NCBI GenBank assembly: GCA_017437005.1
Contig: JAFSBZ010000033.1
Location: 1 to 64,000 of the forward strand
Length of the DNA: 64,000 nt
Source: Clostridia bacterium
GTDB lineage: Bacteria > Bacillota > Clostridia > Oscillospirales > Acutalibacteraceae
Direction of reading: 5' to 3'
Numbering within the stretch: the first letter of the stretch is position 1; each line of letters opens with the position of its first letter. The notes beneath the pieces were generated by a model, which was given only the letters and a program-made list of their open reading frames with translations, was not told the DNA's origin and searched no databases. The position numbers and the translations under genes are program-made. Below are positions 9,068 through 14,544 of this stretch, piece after piece.

Positions 9068-9111
9068 GGCCTCTTGACTTTTAGAATTTACTCCAAAAAT
9101 CAAGAGGCCTT
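9068..9111. repeat. Intergenic stem-loop
   Basis: AGGCCTCTTGA (9068-9078) pairs with TCAAGAGGCCT (9101-9111). After one mismatch the stem continues TTTT/AAAA, leaving a 12-base loop. It is not followed by a strong T-run on the plus strand. Between the permease promoter and the next terminator no gene is visible; this may be a decayed terminator or the remnant of a structured RNA. Confidence 0.5.
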
Positions 9112-9132
9112 GTTAAGTTTGTAAAAAAAGCA

Positions 9133-9166
9133 AAAACCCTTGAAACATCAGTGTTTCAAGGGTTTT
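9133..9166 (-). terminator. Terminator, probably the ancestral tRNA-Pro terminator
   Basis: AAAACCCTTGAAACA (9133-9147) and TGTTTCAAGGGTTTT (9152-9166) form a 15-bp perfect stem around TCAG. On the minus strand it lies immediately after a copy of the tRNA-Pro 3' end (9163-9176). This is as expected if it once terminated the tRNA gene before an element inserted. Confidence 0.7.
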
Positions 9167-9176
9167 GGTCCGAGTG
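9163..9176. repeat. Candidate attachment-site half: copy of tRNA-Pro 3' end
   Basis: TTTTGGTCCGAGTG is identical to 10180-10193, where it forms the CCA end and the 3' acceptor strand of the intact tRNA-Pro. The copy lies downstream of the tRNA gene, in the same orientation, about 1 kb away. Tyrosine-recombinase elements leave exactly this arrangement after integrating at a tRNA 3' end. Confidence 0.6.
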
Positions 9177-9287
9177 TTCATAACCAACCTGACAAATAAT
9201 CGAAGAAACACCGGTAGTCACACGCTTTTCTCACTCATTCCAATCCGTAATTATGCTGTTTTCCTTACGAAATAAGGAGGACTTACA

Positions 9288-9590
9288 ATGTCAAAGTTTA
9301 TTGAAGAATTTTATTATGGTAATTTAGACCCACAAGCGCGTAGTACAAAGGAGAATAAAACCGTTCAAAAGCAAATGGAGGTTCTGATGCTCAACGAGGA
9401 CTTTTTAACCGAGAACCTCTCCGGCGAAAGTAAAAAGAAATTCCTTGACTTTTGCAACGCGTGGAGCGTAGTGAACGGCGAATCAAATCTCGATAGTTTC
9501 ATTATGGGATTCCGTCTTGGTGCTAACTTTGCTTATGATACGTTTGTATCAGATGAAGCACCATTTCAAGACTTGTTGAAGGAGGTTTGA
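9288..9590 (+). CDS. DUF6809-like small protein, mobile-element associated
   Basis: A 100-residue soluble protein that I liken to the DUF6809 group found on clostridial mobile elements. It has a charged N-terminal half and a C-terminal SFIMGFRLGANFAYD motif preceded by a helical segment. A shorter relative is encoded at 50858-51115 (AFFCACRLGAKASKE). The function is unknown. ATG 9288 follows a textbook AAGGAGG (9274-9280), itself within a TCCTTA/TAAGGA hairpin. Its stop lies two bases before the ATG of the truncated tnpV. Confidence 0.65.
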   Translation: MSKFIEEFYYGNLDPQARSTKENKTVQKQMEVLMLNEDFLTENLSGESKKKFLDFCNAWSVVNGESNLDSFIMGFRLGANFAYDTFVSDEAPFQDLLKEV

Positions 9591-9592
9591 TT

Positions 9593-9703
9593 ATGGAAAA
9601 GTATATCTATGATGAAAACAACGGTTTGTGGTACGAACTTCAAGGTGATTATTATATCCCTTGCAGTAATAGGTACCAATACAATCGGTATTACCGAAGT
9701 TGA
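9593..9703 (+). pseudogene. 5' fragment of tnpV (transposon-encoded protein)
   Basis: With the SD AAGGAGG upstream, ATG 9593 opens a reading frame beginning MEKYIYDENNGLWYELQGDY. I recognise this as the N terminus of TnpV proteins of Tn4451-like and other clostridial transposons (usually about 120 residues). Homology stops after about 24 codons (at IPC), and the frame ends at a TGA 12 codons later. The downstream DNA comes from a different gene (holin-like), so this is a deletion fusion. Confidence 0.75.
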
Positions 9704-9812
9704 TTGGTTAGGGCTACTTAGCGCATGCGCGCTCTCGGGTGTGGTAACCGTGCTTTTTAATATTAAGAGCTTGCCGGAAGAAAGACCACCTACAGATAAA
9801 AAGGTTTCATAA
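9645..9812 (+). pseudogene. 3' fragment of a phage holin gene (r1t-like)
   Basis: In the frame +1 relative to tnpV the sequence reads SLAVIGTNTIGITEVDW, then LSACALSGVVTVLFN and SLPEE. This resembles the second membrane segment and the VDW...LPE signature of small r1t-type phage holins of clostridia. The N-terminal part is missing and no start with an SD exists in this frame. The ATG at 9609 lies within tnpV sequence, so the protein is unlikely to be made. Confidence 0.6.
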
Positions 9813-9852
9813 TGTCAAATATATTTGACATCTAATAATTAAGAGATATAAT
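9812..9852 (+). promoter_or_regulatory. Strong promoter with a 20-bp palindromic operator over its -35
   Basis: ATGTCAAATATATTTGACAT (9812-9831) is a perfect 20-bp palindrome. Its right half contains the -35 TTGACA (9825-9830), followed 16 bases later by TATAAT (9847-9852). This is the layout of a repressor-controlled promoter, plausibly for an XRE-type regulator. No coding region with an RBS follows; the transcript would end at the terminator 9993-10027. Confidence 0.75.
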
Positions 9853-9858
9853 TATAAA

Positions 9859-10027
9859 CGGTGTAGCATAAGCAAATGGATATATAACTTGTGAGTATTG
9901 ATTTTATGGTTTAAATTTGGCAAACGAAAATTTAATAAAGTGAAAATGCGTTTTTATAAGTTTGAAACATATCCTTACTGCACCAAAAATACACCGCCTC
10001 GTTCCGTTATGGTTCGAGGCGGTTTTT
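9859..10027 (+). ncRNA. Candidate small RNA from an orphan promoter-terminator unit
   Basis: The promoter at 9825-9852 and the terminator at 9993-10027 delimit a transcript of about 170 bases. It contains no reading frame with a ribosome binding site; the longest, from ATG near 9947, would read through the terminator. It may be a true small RNA or the leftover leader of a gene lost by deletion. Only the promoter and terminator are directly supported. Confidence 0.4.
9993..10027 (+). terminator. Rho-independent terminator
   Basis: ACCGCCTCG (9993-10001) pairs with CGAGGCGGT (10015-10023) around a 13-base loop and is followed by a T5 tract. Confidence 0.85.
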
Positions 10028-10126
10028 GTATTATGTCAAGCAATATTTAAAGTAGCAATAGCAGTAGCAATAGAATAAAATTTTATTGAATTTAGTTGAA
10101 CAATTGTTAAAAAATTATTATTTTAA

Positions 10127-10180
10127 TAAAAAAATAAAAACCGCTCAACACCCTATAATTAAAGGAAATAAGCGGTTTTT
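10127..10180 (-). terminator. Terminator of tRNA-Pro
   Basis: AAAAACCGCT (10136-10145) and AGCGGTTTTT (10171-10180) pair with a 25-base loop. On the minus strand a T-rich tract follows the stem, immediately after the tRNA CCA end. Confidence 0.75.
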
Positions 10181-10182
10181 TT

Positions 10183-10258
10183 TGGTCCGAGTGACAGGAC
10201 TTGAACCTGCGGCCTCTTGACCCCCAGTCAAGCGCGCTACCAGCTGCGCCACACCCGG
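10183..10258 (-). tRNA. tRNA-Pro (anticodon GGG)
   Basis: Read on the minus strand, CCGGGTG pairs with CACTCGG as the acceptor stem (one G-U). The D arm is GCGC/GCGC with AGCTGGTA. The anticodon stem is CTTGA/TCAAG with loop CTGGGGG, giving GGG, and the T arm carries TTCAAGT. Discriminator A and an encoded CCA (10185-10183) complete 76 bases. GGG reads CCC/CCU proline codons. It has a strong upstream promoter and a terminator, so it is an independent transcription unit. Confidence 0.93.
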
Positions 10259-10290
10259 ATAGTGTGAAGAATAAATTATATTGGATGAAA

Positions 10291-10334
10291 AGCGCTTGAC
10301 CCCGCTGCCCAAGCAGCCAGCTGCGCCACACCCG
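10291..10334 (-). other. Truncated tRNA-Pro 5' fragment
   Basis: CCAGCTGCGCCACACCCG at 10317-10334 is identical to 10240-10257, the 5' end and D arm of tRNA-Pro. Beyond the D loop the similarity breaks down, with only a shared CTTGACCCC. This pseudo-tRNA lies between the promoter and the intact tRNA and would be included in its precursor. It looks like a decayed tandem copy. Confidence 0.7.
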
Positions 10335-10350
10335 AAAATTTTCAATTAAT

Positions 10351-10394
10351 TTGGCTGACCGAGATATTATACAACGGTCAGCCAAGATTGTCAA
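10351..10394 (-). promoter_or_regulatory. tRNA-Pro promoter framed by a perfect 11-bp inverted repeat
   Basis: On the minus strand TTGACA (10394-10389) and TATAAT (10371-10366) are 17 bases apart, a consensus promoter. TTGGCTGACCG (10351-10361) and CGGTCAGCCAA (10375-10385) form a perfect inverted repeat whose 13-base centre contains the -10 box. Such symmetry around a -10 is typical of a repressor operator and unusual for a tRNA gene. Confidence 0.8.
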
Positions 10395-10412
10395 CATTTT
10401 TTTAACTAATAA

Positions 10413-10676
10413 TTAGTCAGCAAAGCCGGTTTCTACCAATGATACCAAAGCAGCCATTGCATCAGCCTCGTCGGTGCCGTCGCAAATGATTTTAATACCT
10501 GTGCCACCGATGATACCGAGTGAAAGAACACCAAGTAAACTTTTTGCATTTACCTTTCTTTCATCCTTTTCAACCCAGATAGATGACTTAAACTCGTTTG
10601 CCTTCTGGATGAAGAAGGTAGCGGGACGGGCACGAAGACCAACTTGATTTTGAATTACTACGTCTTTAACACACAT
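10413..10676 (-). CDS. HPr-like (Crh-like) phosphocarrier with Arg15
   Basis: An 87-residue HPr-fold protein. HPr normally receives phosphate from enzyme I on His15 within GLHARPA; here the motif reads GLRARPA, with Arg15 encoded by CGT (10634-10632). The regulatory Ser46 region (AKSLLGVLSLG) is intact, so HPr kinase/phosphorylase could still modify it. That combination matches Bacillus Crh (Gln15), a regulator of catabolite repression that cannot pass phosphate to sugars. The start ATG 10676 has GAGGAG upstream. A promoter lies at 10749-10776. Sequencing error (CAT to CGT is one base) is the main alternative explanation. Confidence 0.85.
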   Translation of the reverse strand: MCVKDVVIQNQVGLRARPATFFIQKANEFKSSIWVEKDERKVNAKSLLGVLSLGIIGGTGIKIICDGTDEADAMAALVSLVETGFAD

Positions 10677-10748
10677 TTCAAAAAACTCCTCGAAAAAGTA
10701 AATGTTTATTTAATGCAAAACAATTAAAATATGCTTTGCAACGATAAT

Positions 10749-10776
10749 ATTATACCACATTTAATGCTGTAGTCAA
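10749..10776 (-). promoter_or_regulatory. Promoter of the HPr-like gene
   Basis: Minus-strand TTGACT (10776-10771) and TATAAT (10754-10749) are 16 bases apart, leaving a leader of about 65 bases. No terminator is evident between trmD (10855) and this promoter. Confidence 0.7.
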
Positions 10777-10854
10777 TTGTTTGTTAAAAAGTTCTAATAA
10801 TTATCCAATATTTTAGATAAATTTAATGTCAAATTTGGTAAAATTGATAACAAG

Positions 10855-11601
10855 TTATTTGCGCTTTCGTGTCTTTTCGGGTTCTAAGCCCAATAGTTTG
10901 CGATCTTGCTTATCAAGTTCTATTTTTTCAAACATTTCGGGGCGAAGCTTTTGCGTGATTTCGAGTGATTGTTTTCTTCGCCATTTGGCAATTTCGGCAT
11001 GATTGCCCGAAAGCAAAACCTCGGGCACTTCGCGACCGTTCCAGTTGGCAGGACGCGTATATTGCGGATATTCAAGCAAGCCTGAAAAATGGCTTTCATC
11101 CTCAAAACACAGGTCATCGCTAAGCACACCCGGTAACATACGGCAAACAGCATCCGCAAGGCATAATGCAGGTAGCTCGCCGCCTGTGAGCACAAAATCA
11201 CCTATAGAGATTTGTTCGTCTACAATTTCTTCAAGTACGCGCTCGTCAACACCCTCGTAATGACCGCAAAGCAACACTATACGGTCAAGGTGTGAAAGCT
11301 CTACAACCTTTTTTTGTGTAAGTGTTGCGCCTTTGGGCGAAAGATATATAAGGTGCGGTTTGTTTTCTTCCTCTTTGTATAAACTTTTGTAACAATTATA
11401 AATAGGTTCTGCCGCCATTACCATACCCATACCGCCACCATAAGGCATATCGTCAACCTTATTATGCTTATTGTTGGCAAAGTCACGTATGTTATGGCAC
11501 TCAAGCTCTACCTTTTGAGCTTTTCGGGCACGACCTATTATACTTTCATTAAGTACCGATTCGCACATTTCGGGGAAGAGGGTAAGTATATCAATCTTCA
11601 T
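10855..11601 (-). CDS. trmD: tRNA (guanine-N1-)-methyltransferase
   Basis: TrmD methylates G37 of tRNAs reading CNN codons using S-adenosylmethionine, preventing +1 frameshifts; it forms a trefoil-knot dimer. The 248-residue protein has MKIDILTLFPEM, DDMPYGGGMGMVM, LLCGHYEGVDERV and the SIGDFVLTGGELPAL knot motif, with RKQSLEITQKLRP near the C terminus. ATG 11601 overlaps the end of rimM by 11 bases. A TTG two codons upstream is possible. It closes the ylxM-ffh-rpsP-khpA-rimM-trmD operon. One of its substrates, tRNA-Pro(GGG), is encoded just downstream. Confidence 0.96.
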   Translation of the reverse strand: MKIDILTLFPEMCESVLNESIIGRARKAQKVELECHNIRDFANNKHNKVDDMPYGGGMGMVMAAEPIYNCYKSLYKEEENKPHLIYLSPKGATLTQKKVVELSHLDRIVLLCGHYEGVDERVLEEIVDEQISIGDFVLTGGELPALCLADAVCRMLPGVLSDDLCFEDESHFSGLLEYPQYTRPANWNGREVPEVLLSGNHAEIAKWRRKQSLEITQKLRPEMFEKIELDKQDRKLLGLEPEKTRKRK

Positions 11602-12103
11602 CGTCAAAAATCCCCTTAAGCGGTCTGATTTTTATTATATCGCTATTTATATCAACGTTAACAATTACGTCGGGTATTGCCGGCACAAGATATTCGCGTT
11701 CACCGTTTTTGATATGCCATACGTCGTTGGCGCCTGTTGGAGATACGTCGCTTAAAACACCAAGTAAAGTATCGTTATCGGCATCAAAAACATTTGCGCC
11801 AATAATTTCACTTACAAAGTATCTACCTTCGGGCAATTTTGCATCGTCACGCTTTATATAAAGTATTTGATTGCGATATTTTTCGGCCGTTTCAATGCTG
11901 TCGACACCCTTTATCGCGGCAATTACAACGTTGCCGTGAGGAGTAATTTTGTTCATTTCAATCTTGGTTTTGCCGCTGTCAAGATAAAAACTTTTAAATC
12001 CGGTTAAAAATTCACCATCATCTGACCATGGCTGAATACGTACCATACCGCGCACACCGTGAGTACCTACGAATTTACCAACCTCTAAAAATTCTTTTTT
12101 CAT
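11591..12103 (-). CDS. rimM: 16S rRNA processing protein RimM
   Basis: RimM (170 residues) helps mature the 30S head, binding r-protein S19. It has an N-terminal beta-barrel starting FLEVGKFVGTHGVRGMVRIQPWSDD and a C-terminal PRC-barrel with GRYFVSEIIGANVFD, HIKNGEREYLVPAIPDVI. ATG 12103 follows AGGTGAAAT-type SD sequence. It is overlapped by trmD and separated from khpA by two stable hairpins, which may lower its expression relative to rpsP. Confidence 0.94.
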   Translation of the reverse strand: MKKEFLEVGKFVGTHGVRGMVRIQPWSDDGEFLTGFKSFYLDSGKTKIEMNKITPHGNVVIAAIKGVDSIETAEKYRNQILYIKRDDAKLPEGRYFVSEIIGANVFDADNDTLLGVLSDVSPTGANDVWHIKNGEREYLVPAIPDVIVNVDINSDIIKIRPLKGIFDDED

Positions 12104-12130
12104 TATTTCACCTTTTTACTATATGTAAAA

Positions 12131-12183
12131 ACCCCCGAATATGCGGGGGTTTGATTTGTGTTTTAGGTAGCCTTTCGGCTACC
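12131..12183 (-). promoter_or_regulatory. Two hairpins between khpA and rimM (attenuator-like)
   Basis: Read on the minus strand, GGTAGCC-GAAA-GGCTACC (12183-12166) is a 7-bp stem capped by a GAAA tetraloop. It is followed by CCCCCG (12149-12144) and CGGGGG (12137-12132), then a T5 run. The second is terminator-like yet sits inside an operon. This suggests partial termination that sets a lower level for rimM-trmD. Confidence 0.65.
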
Positions 12184-12189
12184 GTAAAA

Positions 12190-12423
12190 TTAGTCGATTT
12201 CTACAACGATTTTTTCGTGATTCTGATTAGCAGCGGCGCGCATAACGGTGCGTATTGCCTTAGCAATACGACCCTGCTTGCCGATTACTCTGCCCATATC
12301 GCCCTCAGCTACGTTAAGGTGATATACAATAACGCCTTCTTCGTTTGCTTCATCAACTGTTACGTTTACTGCATCGGGATTTTCTACAAGTCCTGATGCA
12401 ATAGCAATGAGAAGTTCTTTCAT
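12190..12423 (-). CDS. khpA: KH-domain RNA-binding protein KhpA
   Basis: A 77-residue single KH-domain protein with the GRVIGKQGRIAKAIRTVM loop (GxxG is GKQG). KhpA pairs with KhpB/Jag to bind many RNAs and, in streptococci and related Firmicutes, influences cell elongation and division. ATG 12423 follows TAGGAG. Its position directly after rpsP is typical for low-GC Gram-positives. It lies 15 bases downstream of rpsP in the transcription direction. Confidence 0.94.
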   Translation of the reverse strand: MKELLIAIASGLVENPDAVNVTVDEANEEGVIVYHLNVAEGDMGRVIGKQGRIAKAIRTVMRAAANQNHEKIVVEID

Positions 12424-12438
12424 TGTTATAACTCCTAA

Positions 12439-12681
12439 TTAAAGAATACCGTTCTTTTTAAGCAAAGCTTTAACAGTGTCGGTTGGCTGAGCGCCGTTGC
12501 TGATCCACTTCTTTGCCTTTTCAGCGTCGATTTCTACGATAGCAGGGTCCTTTGTAGGATCAAAGTGACCGATTTCTTCGATGAAACGACCGTCACGTGG
12601 GTAACGAGAATCTGCAACAACAACACGGTAGAAAGGAGCCTTTTTTGCACCCATTCTGCGAAGTCTGATTTTTACTGCCAT
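12439..12681 (-). CDS. rpsP: 30S ribosomal protein S16
   Basis: An 80-residue r-protein, starting [26 protein letters not shown] and containing [14 protein letters not shown], both highly conserved. It binds 16S rRNA early in 30S assembly. ATG 12681 has GGAGGTGCAG immediately upstream. It lies between ffh and khpA in the SRP/ribosome operon. Confidence 0.97.
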   Translation of the reverse strand: MAVKIRLRRMGAKKAPFYRVVVADSRYPRDGRFIEEIGHFDPTKDPAIVEIDAEKAKKWISNGAQPTDTVKALLKKNGIL

Positions 12682-12734
12682 TTTACTGCACCTCCATAAA
12701 AGAATGTATATATTTTATTTAAAAGAGATAACTC

Positions 12735-14081
12735 TTAAAAACCAAAGTTACCAAATTGGTTGGGGTTGATGCCTTTAAGCATACGTTTTTTACCCTTACC
12801 GTTCATTTGCTTGAACATTTTTTTCATTTGCTCGTATTGTTTTATAAGTCGGTTAACATCCTCAACCGTTTGTCCACAACCTGCGGCAATACGACGACGG
12901 CGAGACGCGTTTAAAATTTCGGGCTTGCGACGTTCTTTTGCGGTCATTGACTGAATAATGGCTTCAACGCGAAGCATTTGACGATCGTCAACGTCAACGT
13001 CACGTAGTTGTTTTTCCATACCCGGAAGCATAGAAAGCACGCTTTTTAAACTACCCATTTTTTTGATTTGCTGAAATTGGTCAAGTAAATCATTCATATC
13101 AAAACGATTTTCAGCAAGCTTTTGCGCGGCTTCTTCTGCCTTTTTTTGATCAAGCTGTTGTTCGGCGCGCTCGATAAGGGAGAGCATATCACCCATACCA
13201 AGTATACGGCTTGCCATTCGCTCAGGATGAAATTCTTCCAACTGGTCAAGCTTTTCACCAACGCCGGCAAACATAATGGGCTTTCCGGTAACGGCTTTTA
13301 CCGAAAGTGCGGCACCGCCACGGGTATCACCATCAAGCTTGGTAAGTACAATTCCGTCGATTTCGAGAATATCGTTAAACGCCTTTGCTATGTTTACGGC
13401 ATCTTGACCGATCATAGAGTCAACAACGAGAAGGATGTTGTTAACCTCGACACATTCGGTAATGCGTTTTAACTCTTGCATTAACTCTTCGTCTACGTGT
13501 AAGCGGCCTGCGGTATCAAGTATAACGTAATCATGACCGTAATCACGCGCGTATTTGATAGCTTCGACTGCTATTTTTTCAGGTCTTTCGGTTCCCATTT
13601 CAAAAACAGGAGTTTCAACCTGACGGCCAACAACCTTTAACTGCTCGATTGCGGCAGGGCGATATATATCGCAAGCAACAAGCATTGGTCTGTGCCCCTT
13701 TGATTTTAAAAGCTTTGCAAGCTTGGCGCTGTGTGTTGTTTTACCTGAACCCTGTAAACCGCACATCATAATAACGGTAGGAATTTTTGACGCTGTTTTT
13801 AAACGAGCTTGCTCGCTACCCATTAAAGCAGTCAGCTCTTCGTTAACAATTTTTATAACCATTTGTGGCGCGGTAAGACTCTCCATAACATTTGCGCCAA
13901 TACATTTTTCGGTAACAGTTGTGGTGAATTGCTTGGCCACTTTATAGTTAACGTCGGCTTCAAGAAGAGCAAGACGCACCTCACGCATAGCGTCTTTAAC
14001 GTCGCTTTCGGTAAGCCTGCCTTTGCTGCGTAGCTTTTTAAAAACGCCATTTATTTTATCTGAAAGACTTGAAAATGCCAA
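12735..14081 (-). CDS. ffh: Signal recognition particle protein Ffh (SRP54)
   Basis: Ffh is the GTPase of the signal recognition particle; it binds signal sequences and delivers ribosomes to FtsY at the membrane. The 448-residue protein has the N domain, a G domain with GLQGSGKTTHSAKLAK, DTAGRLHVDE, TKLDGDTRGG and the insertion-box region. A methionine-rich M domain (MTAKERRKPEILNASRRRRIA, then QMKKMFKQMNGKG) follows. It begins at TTG 14081 preceded by AGGTGA. The gene follows ylxM by 16 bases, the standard arrangement. Confidence 0.97.
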   Translation of the reverse strand: MAFSSLSDKINGVFKKLRSKGRLTESDVKDAMREVRLALLEADVNYKVAKQFTTTVTEKCIGANVMESLTAPQMVIKIVNEELTALMGSEQARLKTASKIPTVIMMCGLQGSGKTTHSAKLAKLLKSKGHRPMLVACDIYRPAAIEQLKVVGRQVETPVFEMGTERPEKIAVEAIKYARDYGHDYVILDTAGRLHVDEELMQELKRITECVEVNNILLVVDSMIGQDAVNIAKAFNDILEIDGIVLTKLDGDTRGGAALSVKAVTGKPIMFAGVGEKLDQLEEFHPERMASRILGMGDMLSLIERAEQQLDQKKAEEAAQKLAENRFDMNDLLDQFQQIKKMGSLKSVLSMLPGMEKQLRDVDVDDRQMLRVEAIIQSMTAKERRKPEILNASRRRRIAAGCGQTVEDVNRLIKQYEQMKKMFKQMNGKGKKRMLKGINPNQFGNFGF

Positions 14082-14097
14082 GTGTGTTCACCTGCCT

Positions 14098-14403
14098 TTA
14101 GAATTTGTTTGTTATTTCTTTTATTGTACTAAGCTTTTCAGAGTCGGACTTATCGCTGTCAAGTGTTTGCTGAAGCGCTAAAACATTTTGACACCAACCG
14201 CACTCGTCCTCGTATTTTTTAAGCTGTAGCTCGCCGCGTTTTATGAGGTCACGCACACCCTGACGTGTGATTGATTCGTTTTCGGCGATTTCGCTTAGTG
14301 ATAGATCCTCGTTGTAATAGTGATGCAATAAATTCCGTTGCTTTTCGCTTAAAAAGGGACCATAAAAATCAAGAAGCGCACTAATTGATAAATCTTTTGC
14401 CAT
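14098..14403 (-). CDS. ylxM: YlxM/p13-like HTH protein, SRP operon regulator
   Basis: A 101-residue helix-turn-helix protein with the family hallmarks LLDFYGPFLSEKQRNLL, YNEDLSLSEIAENESITRQGVRD and an acidic C-terminal tail. In streptococci YlxM binds Ffh and the SRP RNA and modulates targeting. ATG 14403 follows AAGGAGGGCAC; the longer upstream reading crosses the promoter. It opens the operon ylxM-ffh-rpsP-khpA-rimM-trmD, with a predicted leader of about 40 bases. Confidence 0.93.
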   Translation of the reverse strand: MAKDLSISALLDFYGPFLSEKQRNLLHHYYNEDLSLSEIAENESITRQGVRDLIKRGELQLKKYEDECGWCQNVLALQQTLDSDKSDSEKLSTIKEITNKF

Positions 14404-14420
14404 AAAGTGCCCTCCTTGTA

Positions 14421-14490
14421 AAGTTTTTTTCTTTACAGCAAATGGCATTATAGCACAAAGCAACGTGTATGTCAAGTTTTTTTCTTTACA
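14421..14490. repeat. 17-bp direct repeat flanking the ylxM promoter
   Basis: AAGTTTTTTTCTTTACA occurs at 14421-14437 and 14474-14490, 53 bases apart. The first lies in the ylxM leader and the second overlaps the outer edge of its -35. It may be a pair of regulator sites or a local duplication. Confidence 0.6.
14447..14475 (-). promoter_or_regulatory. Promoter of the ylxM-ffh-rpsP-khpA-rimM-trmD operon
   Basis: Minus-strand TTGACA (14475-14470) and TATAAT (14452-14447) are separated by 17 bases: a full consensus sigma-A promoter. Confidence 0.88.
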
Positions 14491-14499
14491 TTTTTTGTG

Positions 14500-14528
14500 T
14501 TGAAAAAAGCGCGTACACATTATATAAT
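14500..14528 (+). promoter_or_regulatory. Promoter of the OppA-like lipoprotein gene
   Basis: TTGAAA (14500-14505) and TATAAT (14523-14528) are 17 bases apart; the SD begins about five bases after the predicted start of transcription. It is divergent from the ylxM promoter. Confidence 0.8.
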
Positions 14529-14544
14529 ATATAAAGGTGATTTT

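Larger units (their letters stand above)
9167..10182. mobile_element. Decayed integrative-element remnant at tRNA-Pro
   Basis: About 1 kb lies between the two 14-bp tRNA-Pro 3' copies. It holds a DUF6809-type gene, the 5' end of a transposon-type tnpV gene fused to the 3' end of a phage-holin gene, and a short promoter-terminator unit. No integrase, relaxase or structural gene remains. Everything recognisable belongs to conjugative-transposon or phage gene families, so I infer an internally deleted integrative element. Part of 9177-9287 has no gene. Confidence 0.6.

Noticed and set aside
9930-10050. Short ORF from ATG near 9947 in the candidate RNA
   Set aside because: No ribosome binding site and it reads through the terminator stem.
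10107-10397. Minus-strand ORFs (96 and 66 residues) over tRNA-Pro
   Set aside because: They translate the tRNA and its fragment; products of the GVAQLVARLTGG type are well-known spurious ORFs over tRNA genes.
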